Below, piece after piece: positions 1 to 5,282 of a stretch of 5,508 bases of DNA. The DNA lies in assembly GCA_902795725.1 (NCBI GenBank), contig CADBLY010000100.1, positions 1 to 5,508 on the forward strand. The letters are read 5' to 3'. The stretch is from an uncultured Erysipelotrichaceae bacterium (lineage in GTDB: Bacteria; Bacillota_I; Bacilli_A; RF39; UBA660). The position numbers and the translations under genes are program-made. Within the stretch, counting starts at the first letter, position 1. The number at the start of each line of letters is the position of its first letter. A model generated the notes under the pieces. The model worked only from the letters and a program-made list of their open reading frames with translations. It was not told the origin of the DNA and did no database searches.

Positions 1-62
1 GAGAAAGTATTAAAAATAAAGATATTAATCGAGAAATTGCAAAGAATTTGAAAAAGTATTGA
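1..62 (+). CDS. C-terminal end of an unidentified upstream protein (partial)
   Basis: Reading from base 3, an open frame gives a short hydrophilic, Lys-rich tail (about 19 residues ending NLKKY) that stops at TGA 60-62. A second frame starting at base 1 also stays open, to TGA 49-51, so the frame is not certain; I prefer the first because its composition is more like a normal soluble C-terminus. No family can be recognised from so few residues. In B. subtilis the genes upstream of spoVG are purR and yabJ, but nothing here identifies the gene. The stop codon overlaps the -35 element of the spoVG promoter, so the two genes are tightly packed. Confidence 0.4.
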   Translation, partial: ESIKNKDINREIAKNLKKY

Positions 63-87
63 TTTTTATCTTGGTTTATAATATAAT
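59..87 (+). promoter_or_regulatory. Sigma-A-type promoter of spoVG
   Basis: The -35 TTGATT (59-64) and -10 TATAAT (82-87) are separated by 17 bp. A second overlapping TATAAT at 77-82 has a poor spacing of 12. Transcription would start near 94, giving a leader of about 20 nt before the spoVG start at 114. In B. subtilis spoVG is transcribed by sigma-H; the close consensus -10 seen here points to the housekeeping factor instead. Confidence 0.7.
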
Positions 88-113
88 TTTAAGTGTAATG
101 ATGGAGGGATAAA

Positions 114-368
114 ATGAAAATTACAGTTGATAAAATTTTTAAAGTAAATGATGAATCTAAAATGAAAGGTAGTGTATCAGTTATTATTGATGATTGTTTT
201 AAAATAACTGGTATTAAGGTTATTGAAGGAAAGAATGGTTTGTTCTTATCAATGCCATCTAGAGTGCTTCCAGATGGAACACATAGAGATATTGTATATC
301 CTATCAATACGGAAACAAGAGAAATGTTTAATGATGTAATTTTAAAAGCATTTGAAGAAGAAGAATAA
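114..368 (+). CDS. spoVG: SpoVG family regulator
   Basis: An 84-residue protein that matches SpoVG along its whole length; the B. subtilis protein is 97 aa and this one lacks most of the acidic C-terminal extension. The diagnostic block lies at residues 41-65: NGLF, then MPSR, then PDGTHRDI and YPIN. Family knowledge: SpoVG is a small cytoplasmic protein that binds nucleic acid in several Gram-positives. It is required for normal spore cortex formation in Bacillus and affects asymmetric septation and virulence or envelope genes elsewhere. The start at 114 is set by GGAGGG (103-108) 5 nt upstream. The gene has its own promoter and is followed at once by a hairpin and T-run, so it looks monocistronic. 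In B. subtilis glmU follows; here yabP does. Confidence 0.95.
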   Translation: MKITVDKIFKVNDESKMKGSVSVIIDDCFKITGIKVIEGKNGLFLSMPSRVLPDGTHRDIVYPINTETREMFNDVILKAFEEEE

Positions 369-380
369 TCTTCTTTTTTT
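358..380 (+). terminator. Intrinsic terminator of spoVG
   Basis: AAGAAGA (358-364) pairs with TCTTCTT (369-375) across a 4-nt loop, with Ts continuing to 380. The left arm lies within the last codons of spoVG and the stop codon is in the loop. The stem is AT-rich, so some read-through into yabP is likely. Confidence 0.6.
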
Positions 381-407
381 CATATCTTTTTTTTATTTGC
401 ATAAAAT
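380..407 (+). promoter_or_regulatory. Candidate sigma-E promoter of yabP-yabQ
   Basis: TCATATC (380-386) matches the sigma-E -35 consensus KMATATT at 6 of 7 positions. CATAAAAT (400-407) matches the -10 consensus CATACAMT at 7 of 8. The spacer is 13 bp. In B. subtilis yabP is a member of the mother-cell sigma-E regulon, so motif and gene agree. The predicted transcript would begin at about 413-414, right at the ribosome binding site, giving a leader of only about 12 nt; this is the main weakness of the call. Confidence 0.5.
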
Positions 408-425
408 GTGTTAGGAGGACAAGTT

Positions 426-710
426 ATGGATGATGAAAAAAAGTTAGGAAATCATATTGTTAATATGGTAGGACGTAAATCGATTAATATAAGTGGTGTG
501 AAAAAAATTGAGAGTTTTAATGATAAAGAATTTTTATTAGAAACTAATATGGGTTATATGGTAATTAAAGGTTCTGATTTGGAAATAGTTAAATTAGATA
601 CATATCAAGGTGATGTTGCTATTAAAGGAAAAATAGATAGTATTGTATATAATGAAACGATGAATAAAAAAAATAAGGAAGAAAGTGTTTTTAGTAAGTT
701 ATTTAAATGA
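426..710 (+). CDS. yabP: Sporulation protein YabP
   Basis: A 94-residue protein of the YabP/YqfC family, nearly collinear with B. subtilis YabP: the ISGVKKIESF block (residues 22-31), then FLLET, a central IKG, a second IKGK, and a C-terminal FSKLFK tail shared with the Bacillus protein. Family knowledge: a mother-cell sporulation protein with a role in spore coat/cortex assembly; its biochemical activity is not defined. I chose ATG 426 because AGGAGG (413-418) sits 7 nt upstream; an in-frame GTG at 408 lies before that site and is unlikely. The gene overlaps yabQ by 4 bp (ATGA 707-710), which implies translational coupling. Confidence 0.93.
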   Translation: MDDEKKLGNHIVNMVGRKSINISGVKKIESFNDKEFLLETNMGYMVIKGSDLEIVKLDTYQGDVAIKGKIDSIVYNETMNKKNKEESVFSKLFK

Positions 711-994
711 TTAACTTGTCGGTTCAAATTAAATTAATTATTTTTTCTTTAATATATGGTTTTATGTTTTCATATTTACTTGATGTTATGTATCAATATA
801 TTAATAAGATTAAAAAGATATATCAAATTATTATATCTTTATTATTTGTGTTTATTATGTCTGTTATTTATTTTGTTGGTATTAATAAAATAGGATATAT
901 TATTTTACACTTTTATTCTATTGTTTGTATTGTTATTGGTTTCATATGTTATGATTTTATATTAAAGAGGGTTGCAAATATGCATAAAAAATGA
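707..994 (+). CDS. yabQ: Spore cortex biosynthesis membrane protein YabQ
   Basis: A 95-residue, very hydrophobic protein with three predicted membrane segments (about 8-28, 38-58 and 62-82) and a short basic tail, which fits YabQ. In B. subtilis YabQ is a sigma-E-dependent protein of the forespore outer membrane needed for cortex formation; that protein is about twice as long, so this is a minimal version of the conserved core. The start codon overlaps the yabP stop, with no separate strong ribosome binding site, so translation is probably coupled. Sequence similarity alone is modest; the call rests on topology, a YxLD-type motif in segment 1 (residues 23-26), and position between yabP and divIC as in Bacillus. 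Confidence 0.85.
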   Translation: MINLSVQIKLIIFSLIYGFMFSYLLDVMYQYINKIKKIYQIIISLLFVFIMSVIYFVGINKIGYIILHFYSIVCIVIGFICYDFILKRVANMHKK

Positions 995-1000
995 TACTAT
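972..1000 (+). promoter_or_regulatory. Candidate sigma-A promoter of divIC inside the end of yabQ
   Basis: TTGCAA (972-977), a 17-bp spacer, and TACTAT (995-1000) preceded by an extended -10 TG (992-993). The -35 and -10 each match consensus at 4 of 6 positions, helped by the TGn element. A vegetative promoter is expected on biological grounds, because divIC is needed in growing cells while yabPQ appears sporulation-specific. The transcript would start only about 9 nt before the divIC start. Confidence 0.4.
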
Positions 1001-1015
1001 TTATATGGTGATTAT

Positions 1016-1432
1016 ATGGCTAGGAGAAAGGTAAAAAAAACAACTAAGCGAAGATTAACGGTGTTTGGCACTTTATCAGTAATACTAATTTTTTATTTTA
1101 TATTTACGCTTTGTTTTCAAGGTTATAATGTTTATAAGCTGTATAATCAAAAGAATAGTTTAAAAGAAAAATATAGTTCTTTAAAAACTAAAGCGGAAGA
1201 TTTAAAAATTGAGATTAATCAATTGCATGATCCAGAATATTTAGCGAAATATGCCAGAGAAAATTATTCCTATTCGAAAGAAGGGGAATATATTATTAAA
1301 TTAAATGATACTGAAGAGAAAATTAATAAACTTGATAATTCAATTAATAAAGAATATATAGTTATTGGATTAAGTGTATTTTTGGTATTAATATTTATTT
1401 ATGTATTGAAAAAGGGAAATAGGAAAAAATAG
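1016..1432 (+). CDS. divIC: Divisome protein DivIC/FtsB with an extra C-terminal membrane segment
   Basis: A 138-residue septum formation initiator. Order: basic cytoplasmic N-terminus (1-13), membrane segment (about 14-34), coiled coil with leucines exactly every seven residues (42, 49, 56, 63, 70), then the family motif DPEYLAKYARENY (72-84) and GEYI (90-93). Family knowledge: DivIC/FtsB binds FtsL and DivIB/FtsQ through the extracytoplasmic coiled coil and helps activate septal peptidoglycan synthesis. Odd feature: a second hydrophobic stretch (about 114-131) followed by a basic tail KKGNRKK, so both termini would be cytoplasmic, unlike classical single-pass members. The start at 1016 follows a weak GGTG (1007-1010). 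It lies 21 bp after yabQ and 17 bp before the pilin-like gene, so it is probably co-transcribed with the latter. Confidence 0.9.
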   Translation: MARRKVKKTTKRRLTVFGTLSVILIFYFIFTLCFQGYNVYKLYNQKNSLKEKYSSLKTKAEDLKIEINQLHDPEYLAKYARENYSYSKEGEYIIKLNDTEEKINKLDNSINKEYIVIGLSVFLVLIFIYVLKKGNRKK

Positions 1433-1449
1433 AATAAGGGTTTGATATA

Positions 1450-2433
1450 ATGGAAAATAGTAGAGGATTCACATTAGCTGAAGTACTAGCGGTACTTACT
1501 ATAATTGCTATTTTAACGTCGATAACTATTCCTTTAGTGTCTAAGTCAATAAAGAATAGTAAGGAAAGTCTTTATAAAGATCAAGAAAAGATAATTCTAA
1601 GGAGCGCTGTTAATTGGGCAGAGACTAATACTGATGTATTACCAAAAGATAATGATAATGAAGATACTTTAGATATTAATCTAGGTTTATTAAAGGCTAA
1701 TGGATTTTTAGTTAAGTCTCTTACAAATCCTAAAACGGGATATTTATATCCTGATGATATGGTTATTAATATTTCGTATAATAAAGATAATGAAAGAGAA
1801 GATTATTCTAATGTTAAATATAATGGTAATTATAAATTTGTATTTGTGGAGAATTCTGGGACTGAGTTAGGACTAAATACAAATATAAAAGCAATTAGTT
1901 TGAATGTTTGTGGTATTGATAGTTCAAATAACGATATTAGTTTAGATGTTCAAACTTGTATTAATAATAATTTAAATCTTATATATGAAGATGTAAATAG
2001 TGGTACTGCATTATCTTATCGTTATAATAATGGTAATGTTGTTTCAGATGATGATTTAAAAACATATAGTTATAATGAACATAGTATTAAAACAATAGAT
2101 ATGTCTAAATATGGTTTTTATTATGTATATTATAATCCTGATAGTGTAGAAACAGATATAAATGATAGTTTAAAAATTATTATTATTAATGATACAGAGA
2201 TACCTAGTATAATATTTGATGATAATTATCAAACTGAATATTATACAAATAGTAATATTAATTTATTAGATAATGTTAGATGTAGTGATAATAGCGGATA
2301 TTGTAAAATAGAAGGTTTAGGAAATATTACACCGTCTATTAAGGGAAAATATGTTATCACTTATATAGTTAGTGATAATAGTGGAAATACTAGTAAGGCT
2401 AAAAAGGTTATAACAATAAAAGAACATAGCTAG
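1450..2433 (+). CDS. Prepilin-like protein with C-terminal Ig-like region
   Basis: A 327-residue type IV pilin-like precursor. The leader MENSRG ends in Gly6, followed by Phe7 and the FTLAE motif with Glu11 (Glu+5 of the mature protein), then a hydrophobic helix to about residue 30: a clear class III signal for a prepilin peptidase. The rest is Asn/Asp/Ser/Tyr-rich and extracellular. Residues about 247-324 look like a bacterial Ig-like (DUF5011/HYR-type) domain: a start near DTEIPSI, a YVITYIVSDNSGN core (301-313) and a final VITI strand. Residues about 190-246 could be a degenerate second copy. Cysteines occur in two close pairs (154/170 and 278/285), suited to disulfides. AAGGG (1436-1440) precedes the start. 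No pilus assembly ATPase or other pilin is in view, so it may be a minor pilin, a secretion pseudopilin or a cell-surface protein; substrate and partners are unknown. Confidence 0.8.
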   Translation: MENSRGFTLAEVLAVLTIIAILTSITIPLVSKSIKNSKESLYKDQEKIILRSAVNWAETNTDVLPKDNDNEDTLDINLGLLKANGFLVKSLTNPKTGYLYPDDMVINISYNKDNEREDYSNVKYNGNYKFVFVENSGTELGLNTNIKAISLNVCGIDSSNNDISLDVQTCINNNLNLIYEDVNSGTALSYRYNNGNVVSDDDLKTYSYNEHSIKTIDMSKYGFYYVYYNPDSVETDINDSLKIIIINDTEIPSIIFDDNYQTEYYTNSNINLLDNVRCSDNSGYCKIEGLGNITPSIKGKYVITYIVSDNSGNTSKAKKVITIKEHS

Positions 2434-2442
2434 CGCTATGTT
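2423..2442. terminator. Shared hairpin terminator between convergent pilin-like gene and lemA
   Basis: AACATAGC (2423-2430) and GCTATGTT (2435-2442) form a perfect 8-bp stem with a 4-nt loop. On the plus strand TTTT spans the end of the stem; on the minus strand a T-rich run (CTTTTATTGTT) follows. The TAG stop of the pilin-like gene (2431-2433) lies in the loop, and the lemA stop (2443-2445) directly abuts the stem. The U-tracts are short, so termination may be partial in both directions. Confidence 0.6.
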
Positions 2443-2982
2443 TTATAGTGTAAATGAATTGTCTTCTTTATCGATATGATTGCCATCAAAATAAGACTTG
2501 GTTTTACAGTGCATTAGAAGTGCAATAAGATTAGATGGAACACTTTTAACCATTTTATTATAATCAGTAATTATATCATTATAATATTTTCTTAATGATA
2601 CTATTTCTGATTCAGATTCAAATAATCCTAATTCTATTTTAAGATATGCTTCTGATTCTTGTAAATTAGGGTATTTTTCTTTGAAAGTGTTAAATTCATT
2701 TATGGAATCATATAGTTTTCTATCCAATTCAAAATTAGTTAATTTTTTTGATTTTAGTTGTACAATTTCTTCTAATACTTTATCTTCTTTACAATTGGCT
2801 TTTATTATTCCTATGGATTTATTTAATAAGTCAAATCTCTTTCTAAGAGTAGAATCAATACTTTCTTCAGCTTCATTTATTCTTATAGTATAATCTTGAA
2901 ATTGATTAAAGGTTGTAATAAAAACTACTAGTATAACAGATAGCGTTATGAGTATTAAAAGTACAATAATAAGTGTTATCAT
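2443..2982 (-). CDS. lemA: LemA family membrane protein
   Basis: A 179-residue protein with one N-terminal membrane segment (about 3-23) and a mostly helical, charged remainder. LemA signatures are present: RINEAEESIDSTLRKRFDLL (33-52), the central helix pair, and RKYYNDIITDYNKMVKSVPS (131-150) followed by NLIA, with an aromatic YF (164-165) near the end. The length fits the family. Family knowledge: LemA proteins are widespread anchored helical-bundle proteins of unclear biochemical role, with the bulk outside the membrane; the Listeria member has been studied as an antigen source. It stands alone here, without the HtpX or TPM-domain partners often seen. The start at 2982 follows a GGGTGA-type site (2987-2993). 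Confidence 0.93.
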   Translation of the reverse strand: MITLIIVLLILITLSVILVVFITTFNQFQDYTIRINEAEESIDSTLRKRFDLLNKSIGIIKANCKEDKVLEEIVQLKSKKLTNFELDRKLYDSINEFNTFKEKYPNLQESEAYLKIELGLFESESEIVSLRKYYNDIITDYNKMVKSVPSNLIALLMHCKTKSYFDGNHIDKEDNSFTL

Positions 2983-2999
2983 ATCATCACCCTATATAC

Positions 3000-3028
3000 A
3001 TAATAGCACATTCTATTTACCATTTCAA
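3000..3028 (-). promoter_or_regulatory. Sigma-A promoter of lemA
   Basis: On the minus strand: -35 TTGAAA (3028-3023), a 17-bp spacer, -10 TATTAT (3005-3000). The predicted start lies near 2993, so the leader is very short and begins around the ribosome binding site. Confidence 0.65.
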
Positions 3029-3288
3029 TAAATTTTGTTAATTTTTCGTTTTCATTTGGATGTTTTTTGTATCTTAGGAAGGAGCTTGTTTTTTTTGTAA
3101 AAATGTTTTCAGTAAATATTTTGTATGCATTATATACTGCTTGTATAAGTCAGTGATATTATGAAAATATATAAGTCTTGTGTATTTATATTATATTCTA
3201 ATGATAAGTAAAAAAATAGTTAATATAAAAGATTTAATAGAAAAGTAGAAAAATGTTTATGGGATATTAACATATTTAACTTTTATTC
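3029..3288. other. Intergenic region without a recognisable gene
   Basis: This AT-rich stretch separates the divergent lemA and response regulator genes and has no convincing ORF. An AGGAAGGAG sequence (3076-3084) looks like a ribosome binding site, but the nearest ATG (3103) is too far away and opens only 17 codons. A possible plus-strand promoter, TTGTAT (3121-3126), 17 bp, TATAAG (3144-3149), could give a longer transcript into the response regulator. TTAAC repeats at 3267-3271 and 3276-3280 lie just upstream of the response regulator promoter. Confidence 0.5.
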
Positions 3289-3317
3289 TCGACAGTTTAT
3301 AAAATATATGATATATT
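3289..3317 (+). promoter_or_regulatory. Sigma-A promoter of the two-component operon
   Basis: TCGACA (3289-3294), a 17-bp spacer, TATATT (3312-3317). Both boxes match consensus at 5 of 6 positions. Transcription would start near 3324, giving a leader of about 50 nt. Confidence 0.65.
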
Positions 3318-3342
3318 AATATTAATTTAATGTTTATTTAAT
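3315..3342 (+). promoter_or_regulatory. Candidate autoregulatory operator (CiaR-box-like hexamer repeats)
   Basis: Three hexamers, ATTAAT (3315-3320), TTTAAT (3326-3331) and TTTAAT (3337-3342), are spaced by exactly 5 nt, an 11-bp period. The streptococcal CiaR box is NTTAAG-N5-WTTAAG; only the last base differs. The array overlaps the -10 and the start site, a position that suits repression. High AT content makes chance repeats possible. Confidence 0.35.
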
Positions 3343-3373
3343 ACAAGTATATTAATATTTTGGTGGTGATAAT

Positions 3374-4063
3374 ATGCGTATTTTAATAGTAGAAGATGAA
3401 TTTAATATTGCTGATGCAATTAAAAGTAGACTTATAAAAGAAAAGTATGAAGTAGATATTGTTATGGATGGCGAAGAAGGTTTATATAACGCTTCTACAG
3501 GTATATATGATCTAATTATTCTTGATGTTATGTTGCCATATATGGATGGTTTTACTGTTTTAAAAAAACTTCGAGAGCAGGATATTAATACAAAGATTAT
3601 TATGCTTACAGCCAAATCTATGTTAGATGATAAATTGAATGGTTTTGATAAGGGAGCAGATGATTATGTTACAAAACCTTTTCATATGGATGAATTATTA
3701 GCGCGAGTAAATGCTCATTTAAAAAATAAAAATGGGTTTAAAAAGGACGTAGTTGAATTTGAAGATTTATCTTTATCAATAAAGAATTCTAAATTAACTT
3801 GTAATGATAATACAGTGGAATTAGTAAAAAAAGAATTTCTTTTGCTTGAGTTTTTTATTAGTAATCCTAATCAAATAATATCAAAGGAACAATTGTATGA
3901 AAAAATATGGGGTATTGATAATGAAATAGAATCTAATAATTTGGAAGTATATTTAACTTTTATTAGAAGAAAATTAAAGGCTATTCAATCATCAGTTGTT
4001 ATTAAATCGGTTAGAGGCCTTGGATATAGAATGGAGTATGTTAATGAAAAAATTGCAAATTAA
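3374..4063 (+). CDS. ciaR: OmpR-class response regulator, CiaR-like
   Basis: A 229-residue regulator with a receiver domain (about 1-118) and a winged-helix DNA-binding domain (about 127-222). All receiver residues are present: acidic pair Glu7/Asp8, phospho-acceptor Asp51, Thr79 and Lys101. The output domain keeps the OmpR signature, with a WG turn (179-180), a recognition helix around 188-202 (NNLEVYLTFIRRKLK) and VRGLGYRM (213-220). Several stretches resemble S. pneumoniae CiaR: DGEEGLYNA, the YDLIILDVMLP strand, LTAKSMLDDK, and the VEVY-like helix. The symbol is by similarity only; PhoP or CssR-type members are alternatives. Family role: transcription factor for envelope stress, competence and antibiotic tolerance. 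The start at 3374 follows GGTGGTGAT (3362-3370). Its end overlaps the kinase gene by 20 bp, showing a single operon. Confidence 0.9.
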   Translation: MRILIVEDEFNIADAIKSRLIKEKYEVDIVMDGEEGLYNASTGIYDLIILDVMLPYMDGFTVLKKLREQDINTKIIMLTAKSMLDDKLNGFDKGADDYVTKPFHMDELLARVNAHLKNKNGFKKDVVEFEDLSLSIKNSKLTCNDNTVELVKKEFLLLEFFISNPNQIISKEQLYEKIWGIDNEIESNNLEVYLTFIRRKLKAIQSSVVIKSVRGLGYRMEYVNEKIAN

Positions 4064-5195
4064 GACATTTATTACGATTCTTTCTATTTTAACATTGTCT
4101 TTATTACTTTTTATTGTCATATTTAATGTTCAAAACTATAATAGAGAAGTAAGAATTGTTAGGGATAATCTAAGACATATGAATGATAAACCTAATGCAA
4201 TATTTATGGATACTAATATTTATACTATTGAATTAGATAATGAACGTATTAAAAGAATTAGAAATAATTCTAATCGCAATGTTAGTAATAGTGAAATTAA
4301 GAAGTTAGCTAATAGTATTTTAAATAAAAATAAAAAAGAAAATATTGGTATTTTATATTTTAATAGATATTCTTATTCTATACATAATAATGTTTTAGTT
4401 ATTTCTGATAATATAATGAATCAAAATAGATTAAGATATAATTTTATTTCATCATTAGTTTTATTTATATTATTGGAGATAATAATTGTTATTATTTCTA
4501 GAATTATAACTAATTGGATTATTAAACCAGTTGAGATAAGTTTTAAAAAACAAAAAGATTTTATAGCTGATGCATCACATGAATTAAAAACACCACTTTC
4601 TGTTATTATTTCTTCTTCGGAAGCTTTAGAAGATAATCCTAAAGAAAAAAAATGGTTGAAAAATATAAAAAATGAAGCTGATAGAATGAATATTTTAATC
4701 AATGATTTATTAGAATTATCTAAAAGCGAAAATGTTGTTCCTGTACTATCTCAGGGTAATTTATCTAAAATAATTGAATTACAAGTTTTGACATTTGAAG
4801 CAAAAATATATGAGAATAATTTAATACTAAATGATAATATTGAAGATAATATATATATTAATTTAAATGAAAATAGTTTGAAACAATTAGTAGAGATATT
4901 ATTAGATAATGCTATTAAGCATTCTAAGAAAAATGGTAAAATAGATATAAACCTATATCGTAAAAGGGATATATTTTTAGAAGTAATAAATGAAGGAGAA
5001 GGAATACCTGCTTTAGAAGAAGAAAGAATATTTGAAAGATTTTATCGTGTTGATAAATCTAGGAATAGAAAAGATAATAGATATGGTTTAGGACTTGCTA
5101 TAGCTAAAAATATCGTTGAAAATCATAATGGATCAATAAGTGCAAAATCAGAAAATGGTAAAACTATGTTCAGAGTAGTATTTAAAAGAAAATAG
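4044..5195 (+). CDS. ciaH: Membrane sensor histidine kinase, CiaH-like
   Basis: A 383-residue kinase. Membrane segments at about 7-27 and 134-158 flank an extracytoplasmic sensor region of about 105 residues with no recognisable domain. There is no HAMP: about 15 residues after the second segment comes FIADASHELKTPL with His179, the phosphorylated histidine (HisKA). The ATPase domain has the N box DNAIKHS (Asn289), G1 box NEGEG (316-320), F box IFERFYRVDKSR and G2 box GLGLA (348-352). The G1 box has Asn in place of the usual leading Asp; such N-type boxes are known in other Gram-positive kinases, so activity is still expected. ATG 4044 was chosen because GGAG (4033-4036) is 7 nt upstream; ATG 4038 is too close to it. 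The partner is the overlapping response regulator. CiaH is the closest comparison, by architecture and neighbour. Confidence 0.9.
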   Translation: MKKLQIKTFITILSILTLSLLLFIVIFNVQNYNREVRIVRDNLRHMNDKPNAIFMDTNIYTIELDNERIKRIRNNSNRNVSNSEIKKLANSILNKNKKENIGILYFNRYSYSIHNNVLVISDNIMNQNRLRYNFISSLVLFILLEIIIVIISRIITNWIIKPVEISFKKQKDFIADASHELKTPLSVIISSSEALEDNPKEKKWLKNIKNEADRMNILINDLLELSKSENVVPVLSQGNLSKIIELQVLTFEAKIYENNLILNDNIEDNIYINLNENSLKQLVEILLDNAIKHSKKNGKIDINLYRKRDIFLEVINEGEGIPALEEERIFERFYRVDKSRNRKDNRYGLGLAIAKNIVENHNGSISAKSENGKTMFRVVFKRK

Positions 5196-5282
5196 TAATG
5201 ATGATTAAATATATATAATTGAAGCTTATAAAGTGGTCTCTAAAAGAATAGATTCTACTTTATTGCTAATACTTTTAATGTT
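5196..5282. other. 3' untranslated spacer of the two-component operon
   Basis: No gene is visible. A weak imperfect hairpin pairs AAAGTGG (5230-5236) with CTACTTT (5255-5261) and TCT (5237-5239) with AGA (5250-5252). It is not followed by a clean T-run, so I do not call it a terminator. Confidence 0.4.

Noticed and set aside
89..307. 72-codon minus-strand ORF opposite spoVG
   Set aside because: It is a shadow of a clear SpoVG coding frame, with no ribosome binding site or family match.
408..425. Earlier GTG start for yabP at 408
   Set aside because: It lies upstream of the AGGAGG site that serves ATG 426, and the added residues do not match the family.
2681..2893. 70-codon plus-strand ORF opposite lemA
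   Set aside because: Antisense shadow of lemA without its own signals.
3076..3156. Small peptide gene (17 codons from ATG 3103) after an AGGAAGGAG sequence
   Set aside because: The spacing from the ribosome binding site to ATG is 18 nt and the peptide has no distinguishing feature.
3267..3280. PhoP or CiaR box from TTAAC repeats
   Set aside because: The period is 9 bp rather than 11 and only two copies exist; the downstream 11-bp array is a better candidate.
3352..3615. 87-codon minus-strand ORF opposite the response regulator
   Set aside because: Antisense shadow of a well-supported gene, with no recognisable product.
3996..4043. Earlier TTG start for the histidine kinase
   Set aside because: It extends deep into the response regulator frame, has no ribosome binding site, and delays the first membrane segment; ATG 4044 has GGAG at the right distance.
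4421..4702. 93-codon minus-strand ORF opposite the histidine kinase
   Set aside because: It mirrors the second membrane segment and H box of the kinase; no independent evidence.
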